Below are positions 16,693 to 25,669 of a stretch of 34,636 bases of DNA, one piece after another. A model generated the notes under the pieces. That model had not been told where the DNA came from. It searched no databases and worked only from the letters and a program-made list of their open reading frames with translations. The position numbers and the translations under genes are program-made. The DNA is from Bacteroidota bacterium (GTDB lineage Bacteria; Bacteroidota; Bacteroidia; Bacteroidales; WCHB1-69), in the NCBI GenBank assembly GCA_029570835.1, contig JAKPTX010000089.1, positions 1 to 34,636 on the forward strand, read 5' to 3'. Positions within the stretch are counted from its first letter, which is position 1. Each line of letters begins with the position of its first letter.

Positions 16693-18003
16693 TTAATGAT
16701 TTGCTTTAAATTGTTGCAATCTCTTTTCTAACAAAGGTAATTGTTCGAGTGGAACTAAGGATACACAAGCTCTTAAACCTTCAGTTCTTTCACTTCCGGT
16801 GATAGATAATGTAATAGCACTGATACCATAATATAAGAACTCTTTAAGTAATTCTTCACCTGACATATTTGGATAAGCAATAGTGAAATAGAATCCGTCA
16901 GCCAATGGCTTATCTTCATCCTTATCATAAACAATGTAGAAATTGTTATCGATGAACATTTTCTTCATCATATTTGCTTTTTTTGCATATATTCTAACAT
17001 CATCCAGGAATCGATAGCTTCCATCGTTACATGCTTTGAGAATAGCAGCCAATGCATATTGTGCAGAGTGGGATGTTCCGGAACTCATTGCATATACTGT
17101 ACCATATATGATTGCTCTACCAAATAAAGGAGTTCCAAAATAGGGGATGAGGTCATCATACTTTCTATTATAGAGATGGTCAGATAGTACTAACATTCCT
17201 ATACGTTCACCGGCATAGCTAAATGCTTTGGAACTGGAGATGAGTAGTGCATAATTTTGAGTGTATTTGGCGACAGTAGGCTGAAATGGAGCTTTTCCGG
17301 GTTGAGAAATATCATTTCTGAAGTCCATTCCAAAATAAGCTAAATCTTCAAATACTACTACATCATACTGGTTTGCCAATTCTCCAATAATTTGAAGTTC
17401 TTTATCAGTAAAACAGATCCAGGAAGGATTATTAGGATTGGAGTATATAATGGAGTGAATATTTCCTTTTTGTAAATAACTTTCCAATTTTCCTCTTAAT
17501 GCTTCTCCACGATAATTGTAAACATCAAAAGTTTCAAATTTTAGTCCTAATACTCTGTGTTGTTGTTTTTGTACAGGGAATCCCGGGTCAATAAAAAGTG
17601 TTGTATCTTTCTTTTTATCAGCTCTTGACATGGTCATGAATGCAGCCATTCCGCCCATCATAGATCCAACAGTGGGGATACAGCCACTGGGTGATACATC
17701 AATATCCAAGAAGTTTTTGATAAATATAGACATTTCACTTTTAAGCTCCGGGATACCATCAATATCAGGGTAGATAGCAGCGCATCCATTTTGTAGAGCT
17801 TTAATTTGAGCTTCTATACCAATGGCAGCAGCCGGTAACCCGGGAATTCCCATTTCCATTCTAATAAACTCTTCACCACTGGCAACTTCAATGTCATTGA
17901 TTAAACGTTTTATTTCTCGGATAGAGGCAACTCCTAATTGACGAATACCGCTTTTGGATAATATCTCATCAACAATCTCTCTACTAATAGGTGTGTTTTT
18001 CAT
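16693..18003 (-). CDS. PLP-dependent aminotransferase, class I/II fold
   Basis: The fold type I aminotransferase has the glycine/Asn binding stretch YSNPNNPSWICFT, the aspartate region VVFEDLAYFGMD, and the PLP lysine in SSSKAFSYAGERIGML. It moves amino groups between amino and keto acids; the substrate is not clear. I start it at the ATG at 18003 (MKNTPISREIVDEIL), 436 residues. An open frame reaches 18279, but that extension reads antisense through tRNA-Ser and gives the familiar false peptide GEKGIRTLE. A consensus promoter box at 18051-18044 lies just upstream of this start. It is first in an operon with ptb and the secreted protein. Confidence 0.9.
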   Translation of the reverse strand: MKNTPISREIVDEILSKSGIRQLGVASIREIKRLINDIEVASGEEFIRMEMGIPGLPAAAIGIEAQIKALQNGCAAIYPDIDGIPELKSEMSIFIKNFLDIDVSPSGCIPTVGSMMGGMAAFMTMSRADKKKDTTLFIDPGFPVQKQQHRVLGLKFETFDVYNYRGEALRGKLESYLQKGNIHSIIYSNPNNPSWICFTDKELQIIGELANQYDVVVFEDLAYFGMDFRNDISQPGKAPFQPTVAKYTQNYALLISSSKAFSYAGERIGMLVLSDHLYNRKYDDLIPYFGTPLFGRAIIYGTVYAMSSGTSHSAQYALAAILKACNDGSYRFLDDVRIYAKKANMMKKMFIDNNFYIVYDKDEDKPLADGFYFTIAYPNMSGEELLKEFLYYGISAITLSITGSERTEGLRACVSLVPLEQLPLLEKRLQQFKANH

Positions 18004-18043
18004 AAGTAAAAATGTTAAATATTTGATACAAAATTTGACTTTG

Positions 18044-18051
18044 CAAAGATA
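18044..18051 (-). promoter_or_regulatory. Promoter -7 element of the aminotransferase operon
   Basis: TATCTTTG followed by C on the minus strand, 40 bases upstream of the chosen start at 18003. It supports that start over the longer frame. Confidence 0.65.
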
Positions 18052-18109
18052 AGTAAAATAAAAATAAAAAAAAAAAGATAAAAAAACGGAATAACTCATT
18101 ATTTTTATA

Positions 18110-18117
18110 TAATTTTG
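18110..18117 (+). promoter_or_regulatory. tRNA-Ser promoter -7 element
   Basis: TAATTTTG fits TAnnTTTG, 21 bases before the tRNA. It is divergent from the aminotransferase promoter, with about 60 bases between the two boxes. Confidence 0.55.
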
Positions 18118-18138
18118 TACGCTCAATTGTTTAACTTC

Positions 18139-18226
18139 GGAGAGATGGCCGAGTGGTTGAAGGCGCACGCCTGGAAAGTGTGTAAATGCCGAAAGCGTTT
18201 CAAGGGTTCGAATCCCTTTCTCTCCG
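18139..18226 (+). tRNA. tRNA-Ser (anticodon GGA)
   Basis: An 88-base class II tRNA. GGAGAGA pairs with TCTCTCC; the anticodon arm is CACGC, loop CTGGAAA, GTGTG, giving anticodon GGA for UCC/UCU. The variable arm AAATGC-CGAA-AGCGTT-T pairs, and the T arm is AGGG-TTCGAAT-CCCT. Discriminator G is followed by CA, so the full CCA is not encoded. exbB starts 80 bases downstream. Confidence 0.97.
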
Positions 18227-18306
18227 CAGCTATTTGATTGATAATAAAGATAATAAAATAAAATTTGTAAACAACACATTCATTAATTTAAATTTCAAAA
18301 GTAATT

Positions 18307-19140
18307 ATGAAAAAATTAATCGCTTTATTTACCGTTGTATTATTTATAGCATTCGGTATTTCAAACACTGTTTTTGCGCAAGATAGTAAACAAGAAACTG
18401 CTCCTGACAAACAAAAAACAGAAAATGTAACAGAAGCTGCAGAAGAAGCAACAGAGGAAGTTGCCGGGGCAGCAAGACTAGAAAGAGCTGAAGATCCTGA
18501 TACAGCTGCTGAAGAAAGTTTGCACTATGTTTTAAAAAACAAGTTTATTGAAGGGGGAACTGTTTGGATGGCTCCTATTTTGTTATGTTTGATTTTGGGA
18601 CTTGCTTTAGTTATCGAAAGAATTTTTTATCTTAACTTTGCTACCATTAATTCCGGAAAATTCTTGGAAAAAATAGACGAAGCAATTAAAACCGGTGGAA
18701 TCGAAAAAGCAAAAGAACTTTGTCGCGACACAAAAGGACCTATTGCCGGTGTATTCTATCAAGGATTGGATCGTTTTGACGAAGGTATGGATTCAGTGGA
18801 GAAAGCCGTTGTTTCCTATGGTGGTGTACAAATGAGTAAATTAGAAGTGAACTTAAGCTGGATCTCTCTCTTCTTAGCTTTAGGACCTATGTTGGGGTTC
18901 CTTGGAACAGTTGTAGGGATGGTGTTCGCTTTTGATGATATTGAAAAAGCCGGTGATATTTCTCCAACAATTGTTGCAGGAGGTATGAAAGTGGCGTTAT
19001 TAACAACTGTATTTGGTTTGATTACAGCTATTATTTTACAGATATTTTATAACTACATTCTTTCAAAAATTGACTCTATTGTTAGTGATATGGAAGATGC
19101 TACCATTACTTTTATGGATATTTTGATCAAAAATAAATAA
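18307..19140 (+). CDS. exbB: MotA/TolQ/ExbB proton channel family protein
   Basis: ExbB forms the inner-membrane proton channel that powers TonB-type or related energy transfer. After an N-terminal signal-like segment (residues 1-25) and an acidic, Ala/Glu-rich stretch to about 70, three membrane segments follow: VWMAPILLCLILGLALVIERIF, ISLFLALGPMLGFLGTVVGMVFAF, and MKVALLTTVFGLITAIILQIFYNYI, the last two being the conserved channel helices. A regulator-like insertion before helix 1 is common in Bacteroidetes ExbB. The next three genes follow closely in the same direction, forming one cluster. Confidence 0.92.
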   Translation: MKKLIALFTVVLFIAFGISNTVFAQDSKQETAPDKQKTENVTEAAEEATEEVAGAARLERAEDPDTAAEESLHYVLKNKFIEGGTVWMAPILLCLILGLALVIERIFYLNFATINSGKFLEKIDEAIKTGGIEKAKELCRDTKGPIAGVFYQGLDRFDEGMDSVEKAVVSYGGVQMSKLEVNLSWISLFLALGPMLGFLGTVVGMVFAFDDIEKAGDISPTIVAGGMKVALLTTVFGLITAIILQIFYNYILSKIDSIVSDMEDATITFMDILIKNK

Positions 19141-19178
19141 TTTTTAGATCACTTTAACTATTAAATTAATACTGTATT

Positions 19179-20129
19179 ATGAAAAAAATTGTTAATATAA
19201 TCATTTTCACCATTGCCGGTATAGCGTGTTTGTTTGCTTTGATATTTTCTTTTAATTTTGATGAAAAATCTATGGCAAATTACAAAGCGACCGGGCAAGT
19301 AAAAGCAGCTGCACCGGAAATGTTGGAAGAGTTATCTGCTGCAAATGTGGATAATCTTCAAGAATTTATTACTAAGTATCAATCTCAAATTGAAGAAAGA
19401 AGCAAATTAAATAAAGAGGCTCAAAACAAAAAAGAGATTCTTTACACTTTTATAACTTCTCTTAAAGAGATTGGTAAGGATCAAGAAAAATTTGATCAGT
19501 ATAAAGTCGACTTTGCTTTTTATTCAGCAAGACTTATTGCAGAAGAGCCCACAGCTCAATCTTATGTTGAGAAATTTAACAAAGTTGAAAACCTTGATAA
19601 ACTTCAAGGCTATATTTTGGAACTCGAAGATGAGTATGCTGCTGTTAAACAAGATTATCTCGTTGAAGTTGAAAACATTAAGGCTTTAAATTTTCTTCTG
19701 GAGCAAGTTTCTCATATAGATGCTAACATTTCTGTTCAGAAAAAAGAAATTGAGCTAAAAGAGTTACAAGATAATGTAAGTAGTTTTAAAGCAGGTGCTG
19801 TACAATTAAATCTTGCAATTTATGGGTTTTATATTGTATTTTTTATAACTGTTGGATTATTGGCTTTCTTTGCAATCTTCCATCTTGTGAAAAATTTTAA
19901 ATCCTCAATAGGAGTTTTATTAGGAGTAGCTCTTCTTATTGTTGTTGCAATTATTGGATATTTTGTTTCAACTGATCAATTGACTGATGTGGCGATAAAA
20001 CTTCAAACTTCACCCGGTGAGATGAAATGGGTTGGAGCAGGTATAATCCTCTTCTACGTTATATTCTTTGGAGCAATAGCAGCTGTTATTGGCTCACTTA
20101 TTATGAATTTCGTTAAAAAATACAGATAA
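19179..20129 (+). CDS. Four-helix membrane protein with coiled-coil loop, between exbB and exbD
   Basis: I do not recognise a named family. The 316-residue protein has one N-terminal membrane helix (residues about 4-25), a long charged, helix-prone region about 40-205 likely to lie on the periplasmic side, and three further hydrophobic helices (about 214-235, 243-264, 285-310). Its position inside an exbB-exbD cluster is a conserved feature in related Bacteroidetes, suggesting a structural or regulatory subunit of the motor. The exbD start lies two bases after its stop, so coupling is tight. Function is inferred only from place. Confidence 0.75.
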   Translation: MKKIVNIIIFTIAGIACLFALIFSFNFDEKSMANYKATGQVKAAAPEMLEELSAANVDNLQEFITKYQSQIEERSKLNKEAQNKKEILYTFITSLKEIGKDQEKFDQYKVDFAFYSARLIAEEPTAQSYVEKFNKVENLDKLQGYILELEDEYAAVKQDYLVEVENIKALNFLLEQVSHIDANISVQKKEIELKELQDNVSSFKAGAVQLNLAIYGFYIVFFITVGLLAFFAIFHLVKNFKSSIGVLLGVALLIVVAIIGYFVSTDQLTDVAIKLQTSPGEMKWVGAGIILFYVIFFGAIAAVIGSLIMNFVKKYR

Positions 20130-20130
20130 A

Positions 20131-20703
20131 ATGGCAAGAAAAACCCCAGGAATCAATACAGGTTCAATGGCAGACATTTCTTTTCTTCTGCTCACATTCT
20201 TTTTGTTGACTTCTTCGATTAATACAGAACAAGGGATCCCACGTAGGTTACCGCCTCATGCAACAGAAGAAGTAAAAGAACAGATAAATGAAAGAAATGT
20301 CTTAAATGTGGTTGTGAATTTCAAGAATGAAATTTCTGTTAATAGTCAGATCGTTTTTATTAATCAGCTGAAAGATAAAGCTAAAGAATTTATTGAAAAT
20401 CCGTACGATGATCCCAATTTACCCGTGAAAGAGACCAAGTCAATAGATTATATTGGGGATTATCGGGTGTCTCAAGGAGTTATCTCCCTCAAAAATGACC
20501 AAAGTACTTCGTATGATGTTTATATACAGGTTCAAAATGAGCTGGAAAAGGCTGTTAATGAGTTAAGAGATAAAGTATCACTTCAGTATTTTGGAAAAAA
20601 ATATGAACTGTTAGATACAGCTTTACAATCTGCTGTGAAAAAAGCGGTACCGATGCAGATTTCAGAAGCGAAGCCAATGGACTGGAGTAATACAGGTGAA
20701 TAA
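20131..20703 (+). CDS. exbD: ExbD/TolR family biopolymer transport protein (first copy)
   Basis: A 190-residue single-pass protein. NTGSMADISFLLLTFFLLTSS at residues 9-29 is the transmembrane helix, with the conserved ion-carrying aspartate in SMADIS. The rest is a periplasmic domain, including VNSQIVFINQLKDKAKEFI, longer than the second copy. It works with ExbB to couple proton flow to an outer-membrane-linked process. The second exbD starts 17 bases later. Confidence 0.92.
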   Translation: MARKTPGINTGSMADISFLLLTFFLLTSSINTEQGIPRRLPPHATEEVKEQINERNVLNVVVNFKNEISVNSQIVFINQLKDKAKEFIENPYDDPNLPVKETKSIDYIGDYRVSQGVISLKNDQSTSYDVYIQVQNELEKAVNELRDKVSLQYFGKKYELLDTALQSAVKKAVPMQISEAKPMDWSNTGE

Positions 20704-20720
20704 TCATAAAGATATTTATT

Positions 20721-21206
20721 ATGGCTAGATTTAAAAAAGAAAACACAAAAGAACTTCCTGAAATTAATACCGGGTCAATGTCCGATATTATCTTCATGTT
20801 TCTATTCTTCTTTATGGTAATCACAAACATGAGAGAAACAAATGTTAAAGTGAAATTTACTGAACCATCTGCAACAGAGATTCAAAAGTTGGAAAAAAAA
20901 TCATTGGTAGAAACAATCTATATTGGTGAACCATTGAATAAAAATGAAAATACAATTCCACCCGGAAAAATATCTGTTCAATTGAATGATCAGACAATTA
21001 AACAAGAAGACCTAGAAACTCAAGTTCAGGATTTTATTGCGAGAGCTAAAGAATCCCGTAGCGATGAGGATAAAAACAAATTGACATTTTCACTCAAAGT
21101 AGATAAAAATGTTGAAATGAGATATGTGAATGTTATCAAAACGGAGTTAAGGAAAAACAATGCACTTAAAATTAGTTATGCGACTAGAAAAAAAGTTGAA
21201 AATTAA
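20721..21206 (+). CDS. exbD: ExbD/TolR family biopolymer transport protein (second copy)
   Basis: A 161-residue paralogue of the preceding gene with NTGSMSDIIFMFLFFFMVITN as its helix and the aspartate retained in SMSDII. The periplasmic part ends LKVDKNVEMRYVNVIKTELRKNNALKISYAT, typical of ExbD. A strong terminator follows. Paired exbD paralogues in one cluster suggest a heteromeric ExbD in the complex. Confidence 0.92.
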   Translation: MARFKKENTKELPEINTGSMSDIIFMFLFFFMVITNMRETNVKVKFTEPSATEIQKLEKKSLVETIYIGEPLNKNENTIPPGKISVQLNDQTIKQEDLETQVQDFIARAKESRSDEDKNKLTFSLKVDKNVEMRYVNVIKTELRKNNALKISYATRKKVEN

Positions 21207-21235
21207 TTTAATTTATTGTTGTTAAAAATTTTTAA

Positions 21236-21258
21236 GGGTAGCTTCTGCTACCCTTTTT
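21236..21258 (+). terminator. Terminator of the exbB-exbD cluster
   Basis: GGGTAGC, loop TTCT, GCTACCC followed by five T. It ends 12 bases before the yicC start, so yicC needs its own promoter or read-through. Confidence 0.9.
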
Positions 21259-21269
21259 ATTAAAAGGAT

Positions 21270-22148
21270 ATGATTAAATCAATGACAGGTTTCGGAAAAA
21301 CATCAACTGTGATTTCCGGGAAAATGATTGTAATAGAAATTAGAGCCTTAAATAGTAAACAGTTGGATATTTCAACTCGAATTATTTCAACATATAGAGA
21401 AAAAGAGTTAGAAATCAGGAATTGGGTAGCCCAAACTTTAGAGAGAGGGAAAATAGAGGTGTCAATATATCAGGATAAAATTAATGGTGCTGATCAGGCA
21501 ATAGAGATTAATTTTGACCTGGCAAAAGAGTATTACCAACAACTGAAAAACTTGTCTCAATATCTTAATAATGAAGTTCAGTCTGATCTTTTTTTACAGG
21601 TTCTTAGAATGCCTGATGTGATTACAACTCAAAAAGAGGATTTGGATGAAGAATGTTGGCTCTTGTTGAAGGATAAAATTATGGAAACTTGCGACCTTGT
21701 TAATCAATTTCGTGTAGAAGAGGGATCTGTTTTACAAAAAGATTTAACTCAAAGAGTTCATTTGATTATCGAATTTTTGGATTCAATTGATCCATTTGAA
21801 AATGAAAGGATGTTGGAAATTAGAAATAAACTCAATGAATCACTACAAGCTGCAGAATTATCACGTATTGTTGACTCCAATAGGTTTGAACAGGAGATGA
21901 TTTACTATCTTGAAAAATGGGATATTACTGAAGAAAAAGTGAGATTAGAAAAGCATTGTAATTACTTTCTGGACACGATGAACGCAACTGAATCTCAAGG
22001 GAAAAAATTGGGATTTATCACACAGGAGATGGGTAGAGAAATTAACACAATAGGTGCAAAATGCAATCATTTTGAAATACAACAGTTAGTGGTTCAAATG
22101 AAAGAAGAGGTGGAAAAGATTAAAGAGCAGTTGGCCAATATTTTATAA
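21270..22148 (+). CDS. yicC: YicC/YloC family endoribonuclease
   Basis: The protein begins MIKSMTGFGKTS, the hallmark opening of YicC, then IRALNSKQLDISTRI. The C-terminal half holds the DUF1732 region with NRFEQEMIYYLEKWDITEEKVRLEKH and GKKLGFITQEMGREINTIGAKCNH, which supplies acidic and histidine residues linked to metal-dependent RNA cleavage in this family. Length 292 is normal. Usually gmk follows yicC; here der follows 32 bases later instead. Confidence 0.93.
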   Translation: MIKSMTGFGKTSTVISGKMIVIEIRALNSKQLDISTRIISTYREKELEIRNWVAQTLERGKIEVSIYQDKINGADQAIEINFDLAKEYYQQLKNLSQYLNNEVQSDLFLQVLRMPDVITTQKEDLDEECWLLLKDKIMETCDLVNQFRVEEGSVLQKDLTQRVHLIIEFLDSIDPFENERMLEIRNKLNESLQAAELSRIVDSNRFEQEMIYYLEKWDITEEKVRLEKHCNYFLDTMNATESQGKKLGFITQEMGREINTIGAKCNHFEIQQLVVQMKEEVEKIKEQLANIL

Positions 22149-22180
22149 TTTTATTAATCATTAAAAAAATTAGAGGGGAA

Positions 22181-23485
22181 ATGGGAAATATTGTTTCATT
22201 GGTAGGAAAACCTAATGTTGGAAAATCAACGTTATTCAATAGATTAACACAAACTAAAGAAGCAATTGTAGATTCGATCGCCGGTGTAACCAGAGATAGA
22301 AATTACGGTAAATCGGATTGGTGTGGTTATGAGTTTTCTGTTATCGATACCGGAGGTTATGTTGTAGGATCGGATGACATATTTGAATTAGAGATACGGA
22401 AACAGGTAAAATTAGCTATTGAAGAATCAGATGTTATTCTTTTCCTGGTAGATGGAAGAGAGGGTGTTTCCCCATTAGATCATGAGGTAGGTCTTATGCT
22501 ACGAAAATCAAAAAAACCTTTTTATTTGGTAGTTAATAAGATTGACTCGCCCTCAAATTATTTTGATTATGCAGAATTTTATGAGCTAGGGTTAGAACAA
22601 ATCTTCCCTATATCTGCTATTTCAGGAAGTGGAACAGGGGAATTGTTAGATCAAATTGTCACTCATTTCGATAAATCTCAAGTTCATGAAGAGGACGATC
22701 TGCCCAAAATAGCGGTTGTTGGGAAACCTAATGTTGGAAAATCTTCAATTATCAATACATTTCTGGGTAAAGATCAACATATTGTAACTCCATTGCCGGG
22801 TACAACAAGAGATACAGTATATACTAGGTATAATAGTTTCGGATTTGATTTCTACTTGGTTGATACTGCAGGAATGAGAAAAAAAAGTAAAGTAGGTGAG
22901 GATTTGGAATTTTATTCCGTGATGAGATCTGTTAGAGCAATTGAAAACAGTGATGTTTGTATTATAATGTGTGATGCTTCTGTCGGCTTTGATGCTCAAG
23001 ATTTGAATATTTTTAGTTTGGCGGCTAGAAATCGTAAAGGGGTTGTGATTGTTATGAATAAGTGGGATTTAGTAGAAAAAGACAGTAAAACGGTTAAAGA
23101 GTATGAAAAATTAATCAATGGAAAGACAGCTCCTTTTACAGATTTTCCTATAATTTTTACATCAGTAATCAATAAGCAAAGAATTTATAAAGTACTTGAA
23201 AAAGCAATTGAGGTTAATGAAAATCGTAAGAGAAGAATAAGCACGGCGCAACTGAATGACCAATTATTGGAGATTATTAAAGAAACTCCCCCTCCAATAG
23301 TGAAAGATAAAGTGGTAAAAATCAAATATGTAACACAACTTCCAACTTCATTTCCGGCATTTGCTTTTTTTTGCAATATGCCCCAATATGTTAAAGAAAA
23401 CTATAAACGATTTTTAGAAAATAAGATAAGAAGTTTGTGGAATTTTTCAGGTGTACCCATAGAAATTTATTTTAGAAAAAAATAA
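22181..23485 (+). CDS. der: Ribosome biogenesis GTPase Der (EngA)
   Basis: Der has two tandem GTPase domains and a KH-like C-terminal domain and acts in 50S subunit assembly. Motif GKPNVGKST at residues 8-16 and GKPNVGKSS near 180 are the two P-loops; DTAGMRKKSKVGEDLEFYSV is the second switch region; NKIDSP and MNKWDLVEK are the two guanine-specificity motifs. The KH-like end reads FAFFCNMPQYVKENYKRFLE. A purine-rich AGAGGGG lies four bases before the ATG, unusually Shine-Dalgarno-like for this group. Confidence 0.97.
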   Translation: MGNIVSLVGKPNVGKSTLFNRLTQTKEAIVDSIAGVTRDRNYGKSDWCGYEFSVIDTGGYVVGSDDIFELEIRKQVKLAIEESDVILFLVDGREGVSPLDHEVGLMLRKSKKPFYLVVNKIDSPSNYFDYAEFYELGLEQIFPISAISGSGTGELLDQIVTHFDKSQVHEEDDLPKIAVVGKPNVGKSSIINTFLGKDQHIVTPLPGTTRDTVYTRYNSFGFDFYLVDTAGMRKKSKVGEDLEFYSVMRSVRAIENSDVCIIMCDASVGFDAQDLNIFSLAARNRKGVVIVMNKWDLVEKDSKTVKEYEKLINGKTAPFTDFPIIFTSVINKQRIYKVLEKAIEVNENRKRRISTAQLNDQLLEIIKETPPPIVKDKVVKIKYVTQLPTSFPAFAFFCNMPQYVKENYKRFLENKIRSLWNFSGVPIEIYFRKK

Positions 23486-23496
23486 TTTCATAAATA

Positions 23497-23527
23497 GTTG
23501 AAAATTTGCAAAAAAAGTTTATCTTTG
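23497..23527 (+). promoter_or_regulatory. Promoter of the BNR-repeat protein gene
   Basis: GTTG at 23497-23500, near the -33 consensus, 19 bases, then TATCTTTG at 23520-23527 followed by C. The leader to the ATG is about 32 bases. Confidence 0.65.
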
Positions 23528-23565
23528 CATGATGGAATATTAATTGTTTAACCAAAATAAATCGT

Positions 23566-25494
23566 ATGAAAAAATTATTATCTTTTTTAGTTGTAATGTT
23601 TTTAGTTTCAGCAACACTTTTTGCTCAAACTAAAACGAGTCGAATGAACACATCATTTGTTGCCAAGGCTAAACAAACAGCCCTTACAGGTAACGAAATG
23701 ACTCCTGAAAATGTAGTTCCTGAAGTTATTCGTGCATTTAGTACTACCAATATTGGATCTACATATTATGATGCGGTTACTAATGCCACATCAAGAAATA
23801 CAATTACCAACTGGAATGATGGTACTGTAGCTGCAGTGTGGACAACTGGACAAGTTTCTTCACAAAGAGGGACAGGTTATAATTACTATAATGGTAACTC
23901 ATGGTTTCCGGCTCCTCCTGCTACTGAAAGAATAGAATCTGTACGTACAGGATGGGGAGTAATTGCACCGGTTGGGAATGGTGAGATTGTTGTATCTCAT
24001 AATGGAAATAATGGATTAACAATTTGTAAGAGAGCAACAAAAGGAACCGGAGATTGGACTGAATCTACGCTTATTGGTCCTCCACATGATGGAGATAATT
24101 CATCCAACACTGTATTATTGTGGCCGACTATTGCTACAGAGGGAAATACAGTTCATCTATTTGCATGTACAGATAATGTTGAAGATGTTCTTTATCAAGG
24201 ACTTCAAACACCACTACTTTATTTCAAATCAACAGATGGAGGAAGTACTTGGTCTGCACCACAGTTGATTGGCGCGATGACAGGATTAAATGAAAGTATG
24301 GCAGACAATTATATGGCGGTTGCTAAAGGTGGAAAAGTTGCTCTTTTGGTAATCGAAAGATTCTCAGAAACCTACTATATTGAATCTTCTGATGGTGGAA
24401 CAACATGGACCAAACATACTGTTTATCCTTTCGTGGGTGGAAATAATTTTGACTTTGATACCCAATATTTCCCTATGACTGCTGTTACAGATGGAACCGG
24501 ATCGATTGCTATTGGAGATGATGGTACTGTTCACGTTGCTTTTGGAACTTATATGGCTGCTAGAACAGAAGAAAATGAGCCCGGCTACTATACTTATTGG
24601 GCAGGGTATGATAACTTATTCTACTGGAATTCAACCATGACTCCACTTGTTGCATTTGATACAACAACTGCAGAAACTTATAGCGGTAGATTGGGACGTC
24701 CTAATTTGGATGGAGATGATACCATTTGGTTTATGAGTGGATATAGCTTTTCAGACTACAGAAACAATGGACCAATTACTTTTCCTAGCTTGGTAGCTGA
24801 GGGAGGTAAAGTTTATATGGTATATGCTGCAGCAATGGAGGCTCCTTATCTTTGTGGAGCAACTTCCGAGTACTATTATGGAATTTTTGCAACAGTGTCT
24901 AATGATAATGGTGCAACCTGGGATGACCAAAATAGAGTTAGTTGGTTGTCATACCATCCTGAAATGTATTTTGTGGACTGGGTAAGCAGCGAATTGTATG
25001 GGGAGTTGTTTGTAACAATGGAAGGTGAGTGTTTCTGGCCCAAAATGGCTCCTAACTCGACTGATGGTAAATTGAGTATTATGTGGTACTTTGACTATTT
25101 ACCAGGTAATGTTGCCGGATTTGGATCAGCGACAAACTATGTTTATGCAATGAATATCGATAAAGAAGATATTGGAGTTATCAAAAAAACAACTGAAGTT
25201 TATCAAGGACTTTGGAATGAAGAGGGTATCAAGGAGAACACACTTTCAGAAATGAAACTATTCCCTAATCCAACATCTAATACTGTAACTATTAATTTAT
25301 TCTCTAAAGATCAAGGAGCTGCAACATTAACTATTACTAATTTAATGGGACAAGTTGTTTATAATGAAATTGTTTCATTAGGGTATGGAACTAATCAATT
25401 GATGGTTAACTGTTCTGATTTTATTTCAGGATTCTATTTAGTTAACATTTCTACTCAGAAAGGATCTACTACACAAAAATTGATTGTTCAGTAA
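23566..25494 (+). CDS. Secreted sialidase-like (BNR repeat) protein with T9SS type A sorting domain
   Basis: A 642-residue exported protein with signal peptide ending ATLFAQ at 21. At least three Asp-box (BNR) motifs are visible: STDGGSTWS near 222, SSDGGTTWT near 274, and SNDNGATWD near 445, the repeat of beta-propeller sialidases and related exo-glycosidases. Sialidase catalytic residues cannot be placed confidently, so glycan-binding or a non-enzymatic propeller is possible. The end, LFPNPTSNTVTINLFS to GFYLVNISTQKG and TQKLIVQ, is a T9SS type A C-terminal signal, so it should be at the cell surface or secreted. It has its own promoter and a strong terminator. Confidence 0.88.
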   Translation: MKKLLSFLVVMFLVSATLFAQTKTSRMNTSFVAKAKQTALTGNEMTPENVVPEVIRAFSTTNIGSTYYDAVTNATSRNTITNWNDGTVAAVWTTGQVSSQRGTGYNYYNGNSWFPAPPATERIESVRTGWGVIAPVGNGEIVVSHNGNNGLTICKRATKGTGDWTESTLIGPPHDGDNSSNTVLLWPTIATEGNTVHLFACTDNVEDVLYQGLQTPLLYFKSTDGGSTWSAPQLIGAMTGLNESMADNYMAVAKGGKVALLVIERFSETYYIESSDGGTTWTKHTVYPFVGGNNFDFDTQYFPMTAVTDGTGSIAIGDDGTVHVAFGTYMAARTEENEPGYYTYWAGYDNLFYWNSTMTPLVAFDTTTAETYSGRLGRPNLDGDDTIWFMSGYSFSDYRNNGPITFPSLVAEGGKVYMVYAAAMEAPYLCGATSEYYYGIFATVSNDNGATWDDQNRVSWLSYHPEMYFVDWVSSELYGELFVTMEGECFWPKMAPNSTDGKLSIMWYFDYLPGNVAGFGSATNYVYAMNIDKEDIGVIKKTTEVYQGLWNEEGIKENTLSEMKLFPNPTSNTVTINLFSKDQGAATLTITNLMGQVVYNEIVSLGYGTNQLMVNCSDFISGFYLVNISTQKGSTTQKLIVQ

Positions 25495-25520
25495 TAAGAA
25501 GAGTTAATTCGTGTTTAAAA

Positions 25521-25553
25521 AGTGGAGTAGGGGTTTCTACTCCACTTTTTTTT
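25521..25553 (+). terminator. Terminator after the BNR-repeat protein gene
   Basis: AGTGGAGTAG (25521-25530), loop GGGTTT, CTACTCCACT (25537-25546), then a long T-run to 25553. It lies 26 bases past the stop codon. Confidence 0.93.
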
Positions 25554-25595
25554 ATAAAGTTATTCATTTAATATGGTTTATATTATATTTTTATA

Positions 25596-25603
25596 TATCT
25601 TTG
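25596..25603 (+). promoter_or_regulatory. Promoter -7 element of the second T9SS protein gene
   Basis: TATCTTTG followed by C, 66 bases before the ATG at 25670. It follows the upstream terminator, so the gene forms its own unit. No clear -33 TTTG is seen. Confidence 0.6.
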
Positions 25604-25669
25604 CTGCTTGAAAGCAGTATTGAAATTTAAAAAGTGAAATTATAGTTAAATTTATTAAAAAAAAGAAAA

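Noticed and set aside
18004-18279. 92-codon N-terminal extension of the aminotransferase
   Set aside because: It reads antisense through tRNA-Ser, giving the well-known false peptide GEKGIRTLE, and lies upstream of the promoter box.
22181-23485. HydF, given hydG in the window
   Set aside because: Two tandem GTPase domains and a KH-like end make this Der; HydF has one GTPase domain and a cysteine-rich cluster domain.
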